DNA of 64,000 nucleotides from contig NZ_FNNJ01000002.1 of assembly GCF_900106565.1 (NCBI RefSeq), forward strand, positions 1-64,000, in the 5' to 3' direction. Below, piece after piece: positions 52,790 to 61,391 of the stretch. How positions within the stretch are numbered: the first letter of the stretch is position 1; the number at the start of each line of letters is the position of its first letter. A program made the position numbers and the translations under genes. Under the pieces are notes generated by a model. That model had not been told where the DNA came from. It did no database searches and saw only the letters and a list, made by a program, of their open reading frames with translations. The stretch comes from Lutibacter oricola. GTDB lineage: Bacteria > Bacteroidota > Bacteroidia > Flavobacteriales > Flavobacteriaceae.

Positions 52790-55153
52790 TTGAGTAATTG
52801 TTTTCATTGCGGAGCTGATTGTGGTAAAAAACCGATAAAGTTTGATGATAAAAATTTTTGTTGTAATGGTTGTAAAACGGTATACGAAATCCTAAATGCA
52901 AGTGAATTAAACTGTTATTACGATTTAGAAGCTACACCTGGTACAATTCCTTCAGAAATAAAAGGAAAGTATAATTATTTAGATAATGATGAAATTGCAG
53001 AAAAACTTCTTGAATTTAACGATGGAGAGACAAGCGTTGTTGAATTCTACATTCCAAGTATACATTGTAGTTCTTGTATATGGGTTTTAGAAAATTTAAA
53101 TAAGCTAAATGAAGGCATAACAACTTCTTTAGTTAACTTTCCTAAGAAAACTGTTAGAGTAACGTTTAAAAACAAATTAACTTCATTAAAAGCTATTGCC
53201 GAGCTTAATACTTCGATAGGATACGAGCCATATATTAGCTTAGAAGATGCAGATTCTAAAAATAATAAAGTAGATAAAACGCTAATTTATCAACTATCTA
53301 TAGCGGCATTTTCATTTGGTAATATTATGTTATTATCTTTTCCTGAGTACTTTCAAGTAGATGGCTTTTGGTTAGAAAAATATAAGTATTTGTTTAGGTG
53401 GCTTATGTTTTTAATGGTTGTGCCTGTAGTGTTTTATTCTGCAAAAGACTATTTTATTTCAGCAGTAAAAGGTTTACGACATAAAATATTAAATATTGAT
53501 GTTCCAATATCTCTGGGAATTTCAGTTTTATTTATTAGAAGTACTGTTGAAATTCTATTAGACATTGGAACTGGATTTTTTGATAGTTTGGCAGGTTTGG
53601 TTTTCTTTTTATTGTTAGGTAAGTTTTTTCAACAACGAACCTATAATTTTTTATCGTTTGAACGTGATTATAAGTCTTACTTTCCAATAGCAGTAACTAA
53701 AATTGTTAATGGTGAAGAAAAAAACATACCTGTAAAAGATATAGAAAAAGGAGACCGTTTATTAATTAGAAACGAAGAATTAATACCCGTAGACGGTATT
53801 TTAATTAACGGAAATGCAGCTTTAGATTATAGTTTTGTTACTGGAGAGTCTATTCCAGTTTCTAAAAATTCTGGAGATAAGCTTTTTGCAGGTGGAAAGC
53901 AAACTTCTGGAGCTATTGAAATGGAGGTAATTAATACCATTTCTCAAAGTTACTTAACACAATTATGGAGTAATGATGTTTTTAATAATTCTGAAGATAT
54001 TACTATAAAAAACTTAACAGATACTATAAGTAAATATTTTACCATTGCAATTTTATTAATTGCTTTTGTTGCGGGTATTGCTTGGTATTTTATAAACCCT
54101 TCAATGGCATTTAATGTTGTTACTGCTGTATTAATTATTGCTTGCCCTTGTGCTTTAGCTTTATCTGCACCATTTGCATTTGGTAACATTTTACGAATTT
54201 TTGGATATAAAAAGTTTTATCTAAAAAATGCTGAAACCATTGAGAATATTTCAAAAATAGACACTATTATTTTTGATAAGACGGGTACAATTACTTCAAA
54301 CGATAAAACTCAAATACACTATAAAGGAGTCAATTTATCATCTGAAGAATTAATTGCAGTAAAAACAATTTTACGATCATCAAATCATCCTTTAAGCAGA
54401 TCTTTATATAGTTATATAGTAGAAAAACCATTTGAAGAAAAGCCTGAAGAATTTAAAGAGATATTAGGTAAAGGAGTACAAGCTGTTATTAATAATTCAA
54501 AATTAAAACTGGGTTCTGCAAGTTTTTTAAATGTAGAATCTAATAGTTTAAATGAAACAGCTATTCATATTCAAATTAATAATAAATATAAAGGTTGCTA
54601 TATTTTTAATAATAGTTATAGAGAAGGAACAAAAGAAGTGTTTAATATATTAGCCGAGAATTATAACCTTATAATATTATCTGGAGATAATGATGGAGAA
54701 AAGCCTTATTTAGAAAAATTGTTACCTAAAAAAACACAGTTTCAGTTTAATCAGAAACCAGAAGATAAATTAACTTTTATTGAAAGTAGGCAGAAAAAAG
54801 GAGAACATGTGTTAATGATAGGTGATGGGTTAAATGATGCTGGTGCATTGGCACAAAGTAATGTTGGTATCGCAATTTCTGAAGATGTAAATGTTTTTTC
54901 ACCAGCTTGTGATGCTATTTTAGATGCTCATGAATTTGAAAAATTACCAGTATTTTTTAAACTTTCTAAAAAAACTATTAGAGTAATTAAGGCTAGTTTT
55001 GTGTTTTCTTTTTTATATAATATTATAGGAATGTATTTTGCACTTACAGGGCAGCTAACACCAGTAGTTGCAGCAATTTTAATGCCTTTAAGTTCAATTA
55101 GTATAGTGGTTTTTGTAACTATTCTTACAAATTGGATTTCTAAAAAATTATAA
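52790..55153 (+). CDS. ccoI: Copper-translocating P-type ATPase of cbb3 oxidase assembly (CcoI/FixI)
   Basis: A 787-residue P1B ATPase that moves copper across the inner membrane for the cbb3 oxidase. It starts with the Cys-rich domain typical of CcoI (CFHCGADCGKK ... CCNGCKTVYEIL), then a heavy-metal domain with CSSC in PSIHCSSCIWVLENL. Eight membrane helices surround the CPC motif in IIACPCALALS; the phosphorylated Asp is in DKTGTI, and GDGLNDAGAL is the hinge motif. The start is TTG 52790; no ATG is found before the Cys-rich domain. Divergent from the Fnr-like gene and followed by ccoS. Confidence 0.95.
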   Translation: MSNCFHCGADCGKKPIKFDDKNFCCNGCKTVYEILNASELNCYYDLEATPGTIPSEIKGKYNYLDNDEIAEKLLEFNDGETSVVEFYIPSIHCSSCIWVLENLNKLNEGITTSLVNFPKKTVRVTFKNKLTSLKAIAELNTSIGYEPYISLEDADSKNNKVDKTLIYQLSIAAFSFGNIMLLSFPEYFQVDGFWLEKYKYLFRWLMFLMVVPVVFYSAKDYFISAVKGLRHKILNIDVPISLGISVLFIRSTVEILLDIGTGFFDSLAGLVFFLLLGKFFQQRTYNFLSFERDYKSYFPIAVTKIVNGEEKNIPVKDIEKGDRLLIRNEELIPVDGILINGNAALDYSFVTGESIPVSKNSGDKLFAGGKQTSGAIEMEVINTISQSYLTQLWSNDVFNNSEDITIKNLTDTISKYFTIAILLIAFVAGIAWYFINPSMAFNVVTAVLIIACPCALALSAPFAFGNILRIFGYKKFYLKNAETIENISKIDTIIFDKTGTITSNDKTQIHYKGVNLSSEELIAVKTILRSSNHPLSRSLYSYIVEKPFEEKPEEFKEILGKGVQAVINNSKLKLGSASFLNVESNSLNETAIHIQINNKYKGCYIFNNSYREGTKEVFNILAENYNLIILSGDNDGEKPYLEKLLPKKTQFQFNQKPEDKLTFIESRQKKGEHVLMIGDGLNDAGALAQSNVGIAISEDVNVFSPACDAILDAHEFEKLPVFFKLSKKTIRVIKASFVFSFLYNIIGMYFALTGQLTPVVAAILMPLSSISIVVFVTILTNWISKKL

Positions 55154-55186
55154 CTTCGTGGCATATTTTTTCGCAAACGTTTTTTT

Positions 55187-55200
55187 ATGATAATTGTCAT
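55187..55200. promoter_or_regulatory. Candidate Fnr-type operator before ccoS-ccoNO
   Basis: ATGATAATTGTCAT, a near-perfect dyad and a one-base variant of the site at 52722. It lies 22 nt upstream of the same TAATTTTG -7 element, centred near -41 relative to the expected transcription start. Confidence 0.7.
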
Positions 55201-55222
55201 ATTTATTTTGCTTAAAAAAATA

Positions 55223-55230
55223 TAATTTTG
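55223..55230 (+). promoter_or_regulatory. -7 element of the ccoS-ccoNO-ccoQ-ccoP operon
   Basis: TAATTTTG, identical to the ccoI element, 35 nt before the ccoS ATG. No TTTG at the -33 distance. Confidence 0.65.
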
Positions 55231-55265
55231 TCGCTATTATTGACTAAAAATTACTCTTAACTAAA

Positions 55266-55481
55266 ATGGAAGTTGTTTATATAACAATTGGCGTAAGTAT
55301 TATTGTGGCCGTATTTTTTTTTATTGTATTTTTAAAGTCAGTGAAATCAGGTCAGTATGAAGATACATATACACCATCGGTACGCATGTTATTTGATGAT
55401 GAGCTGGTAAAAGATGAAAAAGAGGGTTCTAAGGAGCCTGAAAAAGCTAAAGAAAATCAACAAACAAACAATAAAAATTAA
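55266..55481 (+). CDS. ccoS: cbb3 oxidase maturation protein CcoS
   Basis: 71 residues with one N-terminal membrane helix (VVYITIGVSIIVAVFFFIVF) and a soluble tail with the CcoS-like sequence SGQYEDTYTPSVRMLFDDE. CcoS is required to insert heme b and copper into CcoN. It is the first gene after the second Fnr-type promoter and lies 19 nt before ccoNO. Confidence 0.92.
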   Translation: MEVVYITIGVSIIVAVFFFIVFLKSVKSGQYEDTYTPSVRMLFDDELVKDEKEGSKEPEKAKENQQTNNKN

Positions 55482-55500
55482 CAATTAATCAAACAAAAGT

Positions 55501-57669
55501 ATGGAAAAAGAACAATTTTATTATGATAATAAAATCGTAAAAATGTTTCTTTGGGCTACAATTCTATGGGGAGTTGTAGGTATGTTAGTAGGGCTATTAG
55601 TGGCGCTACTTTTTGTATTCCCAGGATTATTAGAATTTGCAGGAGCAGATAATGCTATTTCGTGGTTAAGTTTTGGTCGTTTACGTCCATTACATACCAA
55701 CGCAGTAATTTTTGCCTTTGTAGGTAATGGTATTTTCTTAGGAGTTTATTATTCAACTCAAAGATTATTAAAAGCAAGAATGTTTAACGATGTTTTAAGT
55801 AGAATTCATTTTTGGGGTTGGCAAGCTATAATTGTAGCTGCAGCTATAACATTACCATTAGGTTTTACTTCATCTAAAGAATACGCAGAATTAGAATGGC
55901 CAATAGATATTGCTGTTGTTTTAATTTGGGTAGTTTTTGCAATTAACTTAATTGGTACAATTTTAAAACGTAGACAACGTCATATTTACGTTGCAATATG
56001 GTTTTATATTGCAACAATAGTTACCATTGCAGTATTATATATATTTAATAACCTTGAAATGCCTATTACAGCATTTAAAAGTTATTCTGTTTACTCAGGG
56101 GTTCAAGATGCCTTGGTACAATGGTGGTATGGGCATAATGCGGTAGCATTTTTCCTTACTACACCAATATTAGGTTTAATGTATTACTTTATACCAAAGG
56201 TTGCTAATAGACCAGTTTACTCTTACAGACTATCTATTATTCACTTCTGGACATTAATTTTCTTATACATTTGGGCTGGGCCTCACCATTTATTATACAC
56301 AGCATTACCAGAATGGGCTCAAAACTTGGGTACTGTATTTTCTGTAATGTTAATTTTCCCATCTTGGGGTGGTATGATTAATGGATTATTAACACTTCGT
56401 GGTGCTTGGGATAAAGTTCGTGAAAACCCAGTGTTAAAATTCTTTGTAGTTGCAATTACTGGTTATGGTATGGCAACGTTTGAAGGTCCAATGTTATCAT
56501 TTAAAAATTTAAATGCAATTGGTCACTATACAGACTGGATTGTAGGTCACGTACATATTGGAGCATTAGCTTGGAATGGATTTATGATTGCTGGTATTGT
56601 ATACTGGTTATCTGAAAAATTATGGAAAACTCCTTTATATTCAAGAAAACTTGCCAATACACATTTCTGGTTAGGTACATTAGGTATTTTATTTTATGCA
56701 ATACCATTATATGTTGCTGGTTTTACTCAAGCGTTCTTATGGAAACAATTTAATCCAGATGGAACTTTAGTTTATGGTAACTTTTTAGAAACTGTAACAC
56801 AAGTTATACCTATGTATGCAATGCGTGCTATTGGTGGTACTTTATATTTAACAGGTTTTATTTTATTAGCAATTAACGTAATTAAAACTGCTAAAGCTGG
56901 TTCTAAAGTAGAAGATGAATTAGCAGAAGCAGCTCCATTAAAGAAAATTAGTGGGCAACGTGTTGCTGGTGAAGGATTACATACTTGGTTAGAAAGAAAA
57001 ACAGTATTATTTACAATTTTAACTACTGTAGCTATTTTAATTGGTGGTTTAGTAGAAATTGTACCATTAATTTTAGTTAAATCTAATATTCCTACAATTG
57101 AAAGTGTAAAACCTTATACACCTTTAGAATTAGAAGGTAGAGATATTTATATTAGAGAAGGTTGTAATAACTGTCACTCGCAAATGATTCGTCCTTTCCG
57201 TTCAGAAGTTGAACGTTATGGAGAGTATTCTAAAGCTGGAGAGTTTGTTTATGATTTCCCATTCCTTTGGGGATCTAGAAGAACTGGACCAGATGTACAT
57301 AGAGTTGGAGGTAAATACAATGATAACTGGCACTTTAACCATATGTTAGATCCTAGGTCTACATCTCCAGGTTCTATTATGCCTCGTTATTCTTGGTTAA
57401 TTAAAAATGATTTAAATGCTTCAAATGTTGAGGATAAAATGGAAGGTTTAGTAACGTTAGGTGTTCCTTATTCAGCAGAAGATATAAGCGGAGCTAAACA
57501 AGCATTGTTAGCACAAGCTAAAGAAATTGAAAATAATTTAAGACAAGACCCTGAGTTTGTTAAAAATTACAGTTCAAGTAACATCCAAAACAAAGAAATT
57601 GTAGCATTAATTGCTTATTTACAACGTTTGGGTACTGATATAAAAGCAGGTAAAACAGCTTTAAAATAA
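55501..57669 (+). CDS. ccoNO: cbb3 cytochrome c oxidase, fused CcoN-CcoO subunit
   Basis: A 722-residue fusion of the catalytic subunit CcoN (about 1-460) and the monoheme cytochrome subunit CcoO (about 490-722). CcoN has about 12 membrane helices and conserved metal ligands in RPLHTNAV (low-spin heme), WWYGHNAV and AGPHHLLY (CuB), and GHVHIGALAWNG. CcoO has a membrane helix (about 500-520) and a CxxCH heme site at Cys555-Cys558-His559 (GCNNCHSQM); IMPRYSWL contains the likely axial Met. The fusion is usual in Bacteroidota. The enzyme reduces O2 with high affinity and pumps protons in the inner membrane. Confidence 0.97.
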   Translation: MEKEQFYYDNKIVKMFLWATILWGVVGMLVGLLVALLFVFPGLLEFAGADNAISWLSFGRLRPLHTNAVIFAFVGNGIFLGVYYSTQRLLKARMFNDVLSRIHFWGWQAIIVAAAITLPLGFTSSKEYAELEWPIDIAVVLIWVVFAINLIGTILKRRQRHIYVAIWFYIATIVTIAVLYIFNNLEMPITAFKSYSVYSGVQDALVQWWYGHNAVAFFLTTPILGLMYYFIPKVANRPVYSYRLSIIHFWTLIFLYIWAGPHHLLYTALPEWAQNLGTVFSVMLIFPSWGGMINGLLTLRGAWDKVRENPVLKFFVVAITGYGMATFEGPMLSFKNLNAIGHYTDWIVGHVHIGALAWNGFMIAGIVYWLSEKLWKTPLYSRKLANTHFWLGTLGILFYAIPLYVAGFTQAFLWKQFNPDGTLVYGNFLETVTQVIPMYAMRAIGGTLYLTGFILLAINVIKTAKAGSKVEDELAEAAPLKKISGQRVAGEGLHTWLERKTVLFTILTTVAILIGGLVEIVPLILVKSNIPTIESVKPYTPLELEGRDIYIREGCNNCHSQMIRPFRSEVERYGEYSKAGEFVYDFPFLWGSRRTGPDVHRVGGKYNDNWHFNHMLDPRSTSPGSIMPRYSWLIKNDLNASNVEDKMEGLVTLGVPYSAEDISGAKQALLAQAKEIENNLRQDPEFVKNYSSSNIQNKEIVALIAYLQRLGTDIKAGKTALK

Positions 57670-57678
57670 TAGTATAGT

Positions 57679-57876
57679 ATGTTAAAATTTATTAAACACA
57701 ATTTAGCAGGTATTGATGGTGTTGAAATTTATCCAATAATTTCATTATTGTTATTCTTCCTAGTATTTTCATCGATGTTAATTTTCGTTTTAAAATTACC
57801 AAAAAGAAGAATAGATGAATTAAGCAATTTACCAATGGATAGTGATACCGATAAAAACGAGAATTCAAATGAATAA
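57679..57876 (+). CDS. ccoQ: cbb3 oxidase small subunit CcoQ
   Basis: 65 residues with one membrane helix (EIYPIISLLLFFLVFSSMLI) followed by KLPKRRIDEL, the small CcoQ-type subunit that stabilises the complex. It begins 9 nt after ccoNO and its last 8 bases overlap the ccoP start. Confidence 0.85.
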   Translation: MLKFIKHNLAGIDGVEIYPIISLLLFFLVFSSMLIFVLKLPKRRIDELSNLPMDSDTDKNENSNE

Positions 57877-58513
57877 AAATTCAGAAAAAATATCAGGGTG
57901 GAAAAAGTTCATGCAAAGCATGACTAAAGCACACGACTTAGGAACAGAAGAAGACATATTATTAGACCACGATTATGATGGTATTAAAGAATTAGACAAC
58001 GTATTACCACCTTGGTGGTTATACGGGTTCTATATTACTATTGCAATTAGTATATTTTACTATACGCAAGTATTTTATAATTCAGAAGAATATAGTCAAG
58101 AAAAAGAATATGCTGCAGAAGTAGAGCAAGGTAAAAAGGATGTTGAAGCTTATAAAGCAGCTAATCCAGAGTTATTTGATGATTCTAATATTGTAGCTTT
58201 AACCGATGATGCTAGTTTAGCAAAAGGTAAAGAATTATTTGCTTCAAAAACTTGTACAGCATGTCACTTAGTAGATTTAGGAGGTAGTATTGGACCAAAC
58301 CTTACTGATAATAAGTGGATATTAGGTGGAGGAGTAAAAGATATTTACAACACTATTTCTAAAGGAGGTAGACCAGGTAAAGGAATGATTGCTTGGGAAT
58401 CTACTATAAGTAGAGAAGAAAGAATACAATTGGCAAGTTATATTGTCTCTATGCAAGGTGTTGCACCAGCAACTCCAAAAGCAGAAGAGGGAGATATTGT
58501 TTGGCCAGAATAA
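57869..58513 (+). CDS. ccoP: cbb3 oxidase cytochrome c subunit CcoP, monoheme
   Basis: 214 residues from ATG 57869 (MNKNSEKISGWKKF), overlapping ccoQ by 8 nt; a longer frame from 57842 would overlap more and lacks family support. The CcoP N-terminus HDYDGIKELDNVLPPWWLYGFYITI leads into one membrane helix. Only one heme c site is present, Cys129-Cys132-His133 (CTACH), whereas classical proteobacterial CcoP has two. It passes electrons towards CcoO and CcoN. A hairpin terminator follows. Confidence 0.94.
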   Translation: MNKNSEKISGWKKFMQSMTKAHDLGTEEDILLDHDYDGIKELDNVLPPWWLYGFYITIAISIFYYTQVFYNSEEYSQEKEYAAEVEQGKKDVEAYKAANPELFDDSNIVALTDDASLAKGKELFASKTCTACHLVDLGGSIGPNLTDNKWILGGGVKDIYNTISKGGRPGKGMIAWESTISREERIQLASYIVSMQGVAPATPKAEEGDIVWPE

Positions 58514-58532
58514 TAAAAAATAAGTTATAGAT

Positions 58533-58567
58533 AACAAGTTTTAAAATTAAAACTTGTTTCTGATTTT
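58533..58567 (+). terminator. Terminator after ccoP
   Basis: AACAAGTTTT / AAAACTTGTT (58533-58542 with 58549-58558) with a 6-nt loop, followed shortly by a T-rich stretch. Confidence 0.82.
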
Positions 58568-58580
58568 TTTAGTTAGTAGT

Positions 58581-58649
58581 AAAAAAAGAGGTATAAAATT
58601 GTGGATTTAGATTATTTAAAATTAAATCAACGTTTTTACCTCTTTTTTT
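58581..58649. terminator. Second, long-loop hairpin between ccoP and ccoG
   Basis: AAAAAAAGAGGTA (58581-58593) pairs with TACCTCTTTTTTT (58637-58649). The 43-nt loop contains a second inverted repeat GATTTA / TAAATC. It may be a bidirectional backup terminator or a small structured RNA. Confidence 0.55.
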
Positions 58650-58686
58650 TGTCACTTTTGTTTCTAAAGTGTTTGGTAATTAACCA

Positions 58687-58694
58687 TAAATTTG
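58687..58694 (+). promoter_or_regulatory. -7 element of the ccoG operon
   Basis: TAAATTTG, an exact TAnnTTTG match 35 nt before the ccoG ATG. No copy of the ATGAT...GTCAT dyad is seen here, so this third cco unit may be regulated differently. Confidence 0.55.
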
Positions 58695-58729
58695 CAAGTA
58701 ACAAAAACTAATTCTTTATAAAATTAAGT

Positions 58730-60145
58730 ATGGAAAAAGAGAATAAAGAAATATTTAGAGATTCAATAGCAACAATAGATAAAGAAGGGAAAAGGAACTT
58801 TATTTTTCCTAAAAAACCTAAGGGTAAGTTGTATAATTATAGAACTTATGTAAGTTGGGTTTTATTAGCATTTCTATTAGCTGCACCTTTTATAAAAGTA
58901 AAAGGGAATCAATTTTTATTATTTAATGTTTTAGAGCGAAAATTTCACATTTTTGGATTTCCGTTTTGGCCTCAAGATTTTCATTTATTAGTAATTTCAA
59001 TACTGTTAAGTGTTGTTTTTATTATTTTATTTACAGTAGTTTTTGGTCGTATTTTTTGTGGATGGATGTGCCCTCAAACCATTTTTATGGAAATGGTTTT
59101 TAGAAAAATAGAATATTTAATTGAAGGTGATAGATCTAAACAAATTAAATTAGATAAGCAGGCTTGGGATGCAGAAAAAATTAGAAAAAGAGTTACTAAA
59201 TGGATTGTGTTTTTTATAATTTCATTTATAATTTCTAATGTGTTTTTAGCTTACATTATTGGAGCCGATGAAGTTTTAGGTTATATAACTGACGGACCAA
59301 TGGAACATATTACTACACTAATTAAATTGTTAGCTTTTACAGCTGTATTTTATTTTGTGTTTGCTTGGTTTAGAGAGCAAGTTTGTATTATAGTTTGTCC
59401 GTACGGTAGGTTACAAGGAGTATTACTTGATGATAAATCTATTAATGTTGCTTACGATTTTGTTAGAGGTGAAGGTGATAATGGTAGAAAAAAAATAAGA
59501 AAAGACGAAGATAGAGAAGAACTTGGACATGGAGATTGTATTGATTGTAAACAGTGTGTACAAGTTTGCCCTACAGGAATTGACATTAGAAATGGTACTC
59601 AATTAGAGTGCATTAACTGTACAGCTTGTATAGATGCTTGTGATGAAATAATGGATAAAACTGGATTCGAAAAAGGGTTAATTCGTTATGCTTCTGAAGA
59701 TAATATAGAGAAAAAAGAGAAATTTAAATTCAATGCTAGATTAATAGCATATTCAGCAATATTATCAATTTTAATTATAGTTTTAGTTACTATGTTGTTT
59801 TTACGAAATGATGTAGAAGCTACCGTTTTAAGGTTACCAGGACAAACGTTTATTAGTACAGATACTACTATTAAAAATGTGTACACTGTTAAGTTAATAA
59901 ACAAAACAACTGATAATATTGAGGATGTAGAAATTAAGCTAGTTTCTCATAAAGGAACAGTAACTTTAGTTGGTGGAAATACAAGTATAGAGAAACAAGG
60001 TTTAAAAGAAGGAACCTTATTTATAGAAATAGATAAAAAAGACTTAAATTCGTCTAAAGAAGAATTGGAAGTTGGAATTTATTCAAAAGGAGAGTTAATT
60101 GAAACTACTACAACTAACTTTACCGGTCCAATGATTATAAAATAA
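58730..60145 (+). CDS. ccoG: cbb3 oxidase assembly protein CcoG (RdxA/FixG-type ferredoxin)
   Basis: A 471-residue membrane protein with about five helices. The N-terminal part has FGRIFCGWMCPQTIFMEM, a second Cys pair in CIIVCPYGRLQG, and a 2x[4Fe-4S] ferredoxin block CIDCKQCVQVCP plus CINCTACIDAC (about 265-305). The C-terminal ~120 residues form a periplasmic immunoglobulin-like domain. CcoG is a cupric reductase that helps supply Cu(I) for cbb3 oxidase. It opens the ccoG-ccoH-safE-ppk2 unit. Confidence 0.95.
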   Translation: MEKENKEIFRDSIATIDKEGKRNFIFPKKPKGKLYNYRTYVSWVLLAFLLAAPFIKVKGNQFLLFNVLERKFHIFGFPFWPQDFHLLVISILLSVVFIILFTVVFGRIFCGWMCPQTIFMEMVFRKIEYLIEGDRSKQIKLDKQAWDAEKIRKRVTKWIVFFIISFIISNVFLAYIIGADEVLGYITDGPMEHITTLIKLLAFTAVFYFVFAWFREQVCIIVCPYGRLQGVLLDDKSINVAYDFVRGEGDNGRKKIRKDEDREELGHGDCIDCKQCVQVCPTGIDIRNGTQLECINCTACIDACDEIMDKTGFEKGLIRYASEDNIEKKEKFKFNARLIAYSAILSILIIVLVTMLFLRNDVEATVLRLPGQTFISTDTTIKNVYTVKLINKTTDNIEDVEIKLVSHKGTVTLVGGNTSIEKQGLKEGTLFIEIDKKDLNSSKEELEVGIYSKGELIETTTTNFTGPMIIK

Positions 60146-60149
60146 CTAA

Positions 60150-60194
60150 TAGATTAAATACAACTTTTAAAAATTAAGAGATGTATTTAATCTA
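60150..60194 (+). other. Intercistronic hairpin between ccoG and ccoH
   Basis: A perfect 13-bp AT-rich stem (60150-60162 with 60182-60194) with a 19-nt loop and no T-run. Probably an mRNA stability or processing element inside the operon. Confidence 0.55.
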
Positions 60195-60208
60195 AAATCA
60201 AAAGCATT

Positions 60209-60658
60209 ATGAAATTTAAATTTACTTGGCCAATGGGTATTATTATCGCATTGGTATCGTTTATGATTTTTATATCAACATTTTTGTATTTAAGTTTTAC
60301 ACCTAAATATTCTCATAATTTAACTTCAGAAGATTATTATAAGGATGAATTAAATTACCAGCAAGAAATTGACCTTGAGGAAAGAGGAAATAGTTTAAAA
60401 GAAAATGTTTCGATTAAAAAGGTAGAAAAAGGGTTGTTAATTTCTTTTCCTTCTGAATTTGAACCTTCAAAAATATCAGGAACTATTTCTTTTAAAAGAT
60501 TATCTAATGAAAAAATAGATTTTACAAAACCAATTAAACTTAAAACTAATAAATTATTAATTTCTGATGATATATTAGTTGAAGGAAGATGGGATGTAAA
60601 TATTAATTGGAATGTGAATGAAGTTTCGTATTTATATAAAGAGAAATTAATTTATTAG
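60209..60658 (+). CDS. ccoH: FixH/CcoH-family cbb3 assembly protein
   Basis: 149 residues with one N-terminal membrane helix (MGIIIALVSFMIFISTFLYLSF) and a periplasmic beta-rich domain. The SEDYYKDELNYQQEID motif is characteristic of FixH. CcoH binds the oxidase subunits during assembly. It ends one base before the next ATG. Confidence 0.9.
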   Translation: MKFKFTWPMGIIIALVSFMIFISTFLYLSFTPKYSHNLTSEDYYKDELNYQQEIDLEERGNSLKENVSIKKVEKGLLISFPSEFEPSKISGTISFKRLSNEKIDFTKPIKLKTNKLLISDDILVEGRWDVNINWNVNEVSYLYKEKLIY

Positions 60659-60659
60659 T

Positions 60660-61388
60660 ATGCTTTGGACGGCATTAGTGTTAGGTTTAGCAGGTAGTTT
60701 TCACTGTATAGGAATGTGTGGTCCTATTGCATTTGTATTGCCTGTAGATAGATCTTCAAAGTCTAAACTTTTTTTTCAGATATTTTTATATCATTTTGGC
60801 CGTTTAATAAGTTACTCTTTAATAGGTATACTTTTCGGTTTTATAGGTAAAGGATTGTATTTAGCTGGTTTTCAGCAACGATTATCAATTCTTATGGGGA
60901 TTATTATGATACTTATAGTATTAGTTCCTTTATCTATATTTAACAAATTTAATTTTTCGAAACCGCTTTACAAGTTTATCGGTACGGTAAAGCAAAAATT
61001 AGGTTTGTATTTAAATAAAAAATCAAATAAAGCACTTTTTTCTATTGGATTTTTTAATGGTTTTTTGCCTTGTGGTTTGGTATATATGGCTTTAATTGGA
61101 GCAATTTCTACTGGAAATTTGGTTGATGGAGCTTTATATATGGCAATTTTTGGGTTAGGTACAGTTCCTTTAATGACAGCAGCAGTTTTACTTGGAAATT
61201 TTGTAAATTTATCTGTAAGAAAAAAAATACAAAAAGTTATCCCTGTATTTGTTGTTATTATTGGATTATTATTTATTTTGCGAGGGCTAGGTTTAGGTAT
61301 TCCATATATATCTCCTTCAGATGCTAAACTGCAAATATCTAACAACCCAGCAAATTGTATAACTGTAGATGGCGAAAAAACTGATTAA
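60660..61388 (+). CDS. Sulfite exporter TauE/SafE-like membrane protein of the cco cluster
   Basis: 242 residues with about six membrane helices. The N-terminal GLAGSFHCIGMCGPIAFVLP with its HC..MC motif and the repeat-like GFFNGFLPCGLVYMALIGA are typical of the SafE subgroup next to ccoG-ccoH. The Cys and Met residues of these motifs suggest copper handling for the cbb3 oxidase rather than sulfite export, but this is not proven. It begins one base after ccoH, so translation is coupled. Confidence 0.85.
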   Translation: MLWTALVLGLAGSFHCIGMCGPIAFVLPVDRSSKSKLFFQIFLYHFGRLISYSLIGILFGFIGKGLYLAGFQQRLSILMGIIMILIVLVPLSIFNKFNFSKPLYKFIGTVKQKLGLYLNKKSNKALFSIGFFNGFLPCGLVYMALIGAISTGNLVDGALYMAIFGLGTVPLMTAAVLLGNFVNLSVRKKIQKVIPVFVVIIGLLFILRGLGLGIPYISPSDAKLQISNNPANCITVDGEKTD

Positions 61389-61391
61389 CCT

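Noticed and set aside
54928..55200. Minus-strand open frame at the end of ccoI
   Set aside because: Antisense to the last helices of CcoI, and its N-terminus would run through the candidate Fnr operator.
57842..57868. Earlier start for CcoP
   Set aside because: It would overlap ccoQ by 35 nt and adds residues with no family support; ATG 57869 gives a short overlap typical of coupled genes.
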